Virus record (IMG/VR): IMGVR_UViG_3300035116_000047
Location: 1 to 48,949 of that record
Length of the DNA: 48,949 nucleotides
Reading direction: 5' to 3' (one strand)
From: a virus
Made by a program: the position numbers and the translations under genes. Below the pieces are notes generated by a model that was not told the origin of the DNA, made no database searches, and worked only from the letters and a program-made list of their open reading frames with translations. Shown here in pieces: positions 45,999 through 48,949 of this stretch. Position 1 is the first letter of the stretch. Each line of letters begins with the position of its first letter.

Positions 45999-47167
45999 TG
46001 TCCACGTTCCACGATGTGACTCCCGGGCCTTCGCGGCTCACCGAGCAGGGGATCCGCTCGATCGTCCGGCAGGCGGCGCTGCTCGCCGGCAACCGGCCCC
46101 CAGTGGACGCCCACTACGACTCCGACGGACTCGTCTGCGCCGACGGGGCGATCGAGGCCTACCGCGCCGACTGCGACCGGCTCGTCTTCGAGGAGCTGAA
46201 CCGCCGCGGGTGGCGGCCGGGCCCGCGGTTCCAGCAGCTGCTGCGCAACGACGAGTTCGCGCGAAACGACTCGTTCGGGGTGGGCGCGGCTGCGTTCCCC
46301 ACCGATCTCGAGTTCATGCGGTCGCAGATCCTGCTCGAGCCGCGCGCGCCGCTCTCGGCCGAGGCGCTGTTCCCGCTCGACACGAGCGTCCCGCTCGGGG
46401 CGCGCACGCACGCGGTCCGGCGCCGGCTCGGCAGCGGCGAAGCCCAGATCTACCGCGGGGGGAACGAGATCCCGCGTGTGACCGGCTCGTACATCCGCGA
46501 GTCGTGGGGGATCGCCTACGTCGTCTGTGCGACGGAGACGAACTACTTCGAGCTCGCCTCGCAGGACTTCGCGAACCTGAACGAGGCCCAGCAGGATCTG
46601 GCGGACGCCCGGCGCTTCGTCGACGAGCGGATCAACCGGATCTACTGGTGGGGCGACGTCGGCTCCAACATCTACGGCGTGCTCACCCACCCGAGCATCC
46701 CGCGGATGGTGATCAGCACCGCGTTCGACGGGACCGCCTCGGTCGACACCGTGGTCGCGGCGCTGTTCGATTTCTGCCACAAGCCGATGGTCACGTCGGT
46801 CGGCGTGTTCGCGGCGGACACCCTCGGGCTCTCGCCGCGCCTGTACGCCTTCTGCTACTCGCCGCGGTTCACGAACGGCGCTCCGGGGCGCACGATCGCC
46901 CAGATGCTGCTCGACACGAGCCCCACGATCAAGCGGATCGTGATGGTTCCCGAGCTCGCCGCCGCCGGCCCGTCCGGCGAGGACTGCATGCTCGTGTTCC
47001 GCAGCGACGCGGAGTCGCTGGCGCTCGTCCGCGTGCAGGCGACGACCCAGATGCCCGTGTTCCAGACGGGGCCGTTCGATCAGATGACGGCCGTGTTCGG
47101 CGCTACGGGCGGCGTGACCTCGCTGAACGCCGGAAACAACCTGATCGGCATCGTCACCACCTCCTGA
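45998..47167 (+). CDS. Major capsid protein (DUF2184-like)
   Basis: The product has 389 residues from ATG at 45998 (TGATG overlap). The central block GSYIRESWGIAYVVCATETN, then FANLNEAQQDLADARRFVD and WWGDVGSNIYGVLTHPSIPR matches the DUF2184 group of HK97-fold capsid proteins, which accompany DUF1073 portals and DUF2213 proteases. Position and length fit the major capsid protein. Confidence 0.75.
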   Translation: MSTFHDVTPGPSRLTEQGIRSIVRQAALLAGNRPPVDAHYDSDGLVCADGAIEAYRADCDRLVFEELNRRGWRPGPRFQQLLRNDEFARNDSFGVGAAAFPTDLEFMRSQILLEPRAPLSAEALFPLDTSVPLGARTHAVRRRLGSGEAQIYRGGNEIPRVTGSYIRESWGIAYVVCATETNYFELASQDFANLNEAQQDLADARRFVDERINRIYWWGDVGSNIYGVLTHPSIPRMVISTAFDGTASVDTVVAALFDFCHKPMVTSVGVFAADTLGLSPRLYAFCYSPRFTNGAPGRTIAQMLLDTSPTIKRIVMVPELAAAGPSGEDCMLVFRSDAESLALVRVQATTQMPVFQTGPFDQMTAVFGATGGVTSLNAGNNLIGIVTTS

Positions 47168-47179
47168 TCGGAGCCAGCC

Positions 47180-47485
47180 GTGGCCCAGCCCATGATTCGG
47201 ATCGAGAACCGCAAGCGCAGCACCTGGGTCTTCGAGGCGTGGAAGCCCGCCGCCGTGGAAGGCGGGCCGCCCGTCCACGACCACGAGAACGATCTCGTGA
47301 TCGGCGACGCCGCGAACACGCCCGAGGTGATGAAGAGCCACGGCGTCACCTACAGCCGGCGTTGTCCGAGCCCGGTCGCGACGATCCCGAAGGCCCGCTT
47401 CGACGCCCTCACGCAGGCCGACCGGAAGGTGATCGACGCGCTCGTCAAGGCCGGCGACTTCCAGGTCTCGCAGGTCGCGGCCTGA
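47180..47485 (+). CDS. Small head protein, unknown
   Basis: The product has 101 residues from GTG at 47180 with GGAG upstream. Starts beta-rich (MIRIENRKRSTWVFEAWKP) and ends in a helix (LTQADRKVIDALVKAGDF). Located right after the capsid gene. Its stop overlaps the next ATG. A role in capsid stabilisation or connection is possible. Confidence 0.5.
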   Translation: MAQPMIRIENRKRSTWVFEAWKPAAVEGGPPVHDHENDLVIGDAANTPEVMKSHGVTYSRRCPSPVATIPKARFDALTQADRKVIDALVKAGDFQVSQVAA

Positions 47486-47817
47486 TGTCGAGCAGCGTCC
47501 TCGAGCTCTACCGACGCCGCGTGCCTGGGCACTTCGCTGTGCCCGACGACGTGGTGTCGGACGCGCTCGAGGACGCTGCGTCGAGCCTCTCGGCCACCGC
47601 CTTCGGCGCGCAGTTCGCGCTCGCGTGCGTCTGGTGGGCCGCGGCGCGGATCGATCCCGACGTCCAGGCCGGCGCCTACCCGGTGGACGGCAGCTGCGAG
47701 CCCCCCGAGCCCATCGATCCGAAGAAGGCCCCGCCGCCGCCCGACTACTGGGCCCGATTCGAGCGGATCCGCGACAGTCGCGCGGCGAGCGGGCCGTTCG
47801 TGGTGGGCTCGTGCTGA
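47485..47817 (+). CDS. Small head-tail region protein
   Basis: The product has 110 residues from ATG at 47485 (TGATG overlap). N-terminal half is helical (DDVVSDALEDAASSLSATAF, FALACVWWAAARIDP); the C-terminal half is Pro-rich. It lies among the connector genes. Function not assignable. Confidence 0.5.
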   Translation: MSSSVLELYRRRVPGHFAVPDDVVSDALEDAASSLSATAFGAQFALACVWWAAARIDPDVQAGAYPVDGSCEPPEPIDPKKAPPPPDYWARFERIRDSRAASGPFVVGSC

Positions 47818-48392
47818 TCGACGCGGCCACCTTCCGCCAGCACTACCCGATGCTCGCGGGGACCGACGAGGACACGCTCCTCGGCCACTTCATCGTGCGC
47901 GCCGACTCGCTGATGGCGGACTGGTGCGGGTTCCCGACGAATGACGACGGGACGACCAGCATGGCGGCCTCGTCGTACGATCTGCTGTACGACGGCCCCG
48001 GCACGCGCCAGCTGGGGCTCCTCTGCCTGGGCGTCCGCCCGCTCGTCTCCGTCGAGACCGTGACCGTCGACGGGACCGTCCTCGCGGAGACCACGGACTA
48101 CACGATCGACTACCCGGGCGGCCGGCTCGGCCTCGTCTCGGGTGGCGCGCTCTCGAGCTGGCCCGTCGGCTTCCAGCGGATCGAGATCGAGTTCCACGCC
48201 GGCTACGATCCGGTGCCCGACGCGCTCGTCGCGATCTGCGCTGCGGAGGTCCGGCACCTCTGGGACCTGCGGAACACGCAGGGGCAGAGCCAGTTCCAGT
48301 CGTTCGGCGACTCCCAGACCCTGACCGATCGCGACGCGCTGATCCCGGCCGCGGTGCAGCAGGCGCTGGCCGCCTACAAGGTGTGCCGGTGA
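47811..48392 (+). CDS. Head-tail connector (DUF4054/gp6-like)
   Basis: The product has 193 residues from GTG at 47811, seven bases of overlap with the previous gene. IDAATFRQHYPMLAG at the start and the helical DTLLGHFIVRADSLMADWCG resemble the DUF4054/gp6-like connector families that form rings below the portal. A beta-rich insert and a final helix (PAAVQQALAAYKVCR) follow. Confidence 0.6.
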   Translation: MLIDAATFRQHYPMLAGTDEDTLLGHFIVRADSLMADWCGFPTNDDGTTSMAASSYDLLYDGPGTRQLGLLCLGVRPLVSVETVTVDGTVLAETTDYTIDYPGGRLGLVSGGALSSWPVGFQRIEIEFHAGYDPVPDALVAICAAEVRHLWDLRNTQGQSQFQSFGDSQTLTDRDALIPAAVQQALAAYKVCR

Positions 48393-48877
48393 CGACGCTG
48401 CCCGCCATCGTCGCCGCGATCCTGACGGCGCTCGCCGCCGATCTCGGCACCTTCGACCTGTCCGGCCAGGACCAGGTCAAGGAGGGGACGTACACGGATC
48501 CCCCGACCGGATCGGAGCGGTGCTTCGCGTGTCTGCCGCCGGCGGAGCTCGTCAGCAGCGAGCCGCACGGCCAGCCGGTGGCGTACTACCTCGAGACCTG
48601 GCGCCAGACGATCCGAGCCTGGGCGCCCTCGACCGCGAGCACCGCCGACAGCAAGGCGTCGACCTCGCGGCAGCTCGCGGCCCAGATCGAGCAGGTGCTC
48701 GACCGGGCTCGGCTCAACGACTACCCCGCGGCCACGGTTCCGATCTGGGCGTGTGCGACCTGGGTGGTGAGCGGGGCCAAGCAGAACCCGTCGGCCGCGA
48801 ACGCAGCCTCGACCTGGGCGCACGTCGAACTGACCGTCACCTTCTCCTTCCCCCGACTCGTCGGACGTGGAGCCTGA
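48389..48877 (+). CDS. Tail completion/terminator-like protein
   Basis: The product has 162 residues from GTG at 48389 (GTGA overlap); an in-frame GTG two codons earlier is possible. Helical start (LPAIVAAILTALAADLG), a middle YYLETWRQTIRAWAP, and an all-beta C-terminus (WAHVELTVTFSFPR). Position between connector and tail tube fits a tail terminator. Its last 90 bases are repeated at the window's beginning. Confidence 0.55.
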   Translation: MTTLPAIVAAILTALAADLGTFDLSGQDQVKEGTYTDPPTGSERCFACLPPAELVSSEPHGQPVAYYLETWRQTIRAWAPSTASTADSKASTSRQLAAQIEQVLDRARLNDYPAATVPIWACATWVVSGAKQNPSAANAASTWAHVELTVTFSFPRLVGRGA

Positions 48878-48949
48878 GATGAGCCTCTCCGCGAACCCGA
48901 AGTTCGACACGAATACGTACCTCAACGTCTACGACGGCGGATCGGCCTC
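48788..48949. repeat. Terminal redundancy, right copy
   Basis: Right copy of the 162-bp overlap with bases 1-162, differing only at 48914 (T against C at 127; a silent AAC/AAT change in an Asn codon of the tail tube gene). Confidence 0.95.
48879..48949 (+). CDS. 5' end of tail tube gene (copy of 92-162)
   Basis: First 71 bases of the gene that is complete at 92-664, cut off by the end of the window. It is the same locus counted twice, not a second gene. Confidence 0.85.
   Translation, partial: MSLSANPKFDTNTYLNVYDGGSA

Noticed and set aside
45887-47830. 647-residue minus-strand ORF
   Set aside because: Antisense to the capsid gene and its neighbours, which have clear family signatures and coupled starts.
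1-48949. tRNA genes and CRISPR arrays
   Set aside because: Gene-free gaps are few and short; none shows a cloverleaf-type sequence or regularly spaced direct repeats with unique spacers. The iterons at 37.7 kb are adjacent, with no spacers.

Overview
This window is a complete, circularly assembled genome of a high-G+C temperate tailed phage. The morphology is siphovirus-like: there is a tape measure, a tail assembly chaperone and a tail tube candidate, but no sheath. Bases 1-162 reappear at 48788-48949 with one mismatch, so the unique length is about 48,787 bp and the map closes on itself. GTG starts are very common, and most genes overlap their neighbours by 1-4 bases (ATGA, GTGA or TGATG). 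The host cannot be named. A small Cys-rich lipoprotein and an M15 endolysin fit a Gram-negative-type host, and the lipoprotein's style recalls Myxococcota, but that is inference.

Layout. (1) 43510-48877, continuing across the join to 11251 on the plus strand: prohead protease/scaffold, head decoration protein, major capsid, head-tail connectors, tail tube, tail assembly chaperone with a -1 frameshift, tape measure, an Asp-box tail protein, hub and fibres ending in a Gly-rich adhesin candidate. A reverse-strand lipoprotein gene (8079-8348) interrupts the tail module. (2) 11340-13717: lysis region with an M15 peptidase among small membrane proteins. (3) 13626-31093: a long minus-strand operon. 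It holds two short regulator genes with their own operator-bearing promoter, a PAP2-type lipid phosphatase, a tyrosine integrase, an excisionase-like protein, a Mom-like DNA modification enzyme, a repeat-bearing C5 cytosine methyltransferase, a Gp37/Gp68 (DUF5131) protein, a MazG-like protein, an ERF recombinase, an HNH endonuclease and about twenty small unknown proteins. (4) 31094-32135: a lambda-like immunity region, with two operator pairs of the form CGTGT-N7-ACACG flanking a leftward repressor gene and a rightward Cro-like gene. (5) 32199-37682, plus strand: CII-like regulator, a ParB-adenine methyltransferase fusion, RecU resolvase, DnaQ-like exonuclease and an SF3 helicase, followed by an iteron-rich non-coding region that is the best origin candidate. 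(6) 37989-43420: a small terminase candidate on plus, a divergent two-gene module with a shared 13-bp inverted repeat, then TerL, MuF-like and portal genes on the minus strand, opposite to the capsid genes.

How the parts fit. The repressor would silence the leftward operon (integration, DNA modification, recombination) and the rightward replication operon through related operators. Three DNA-modification enzymes suggest that the virion DNA is heavily modified against restriction. The least conventional parts are the PAP2 phosphatase, the iteron sequence shared by the origin candidate and the integrase-PAP2 operon, the inverted packaging block, and the divergent ribbon-helix-helix module between the terminase genes.
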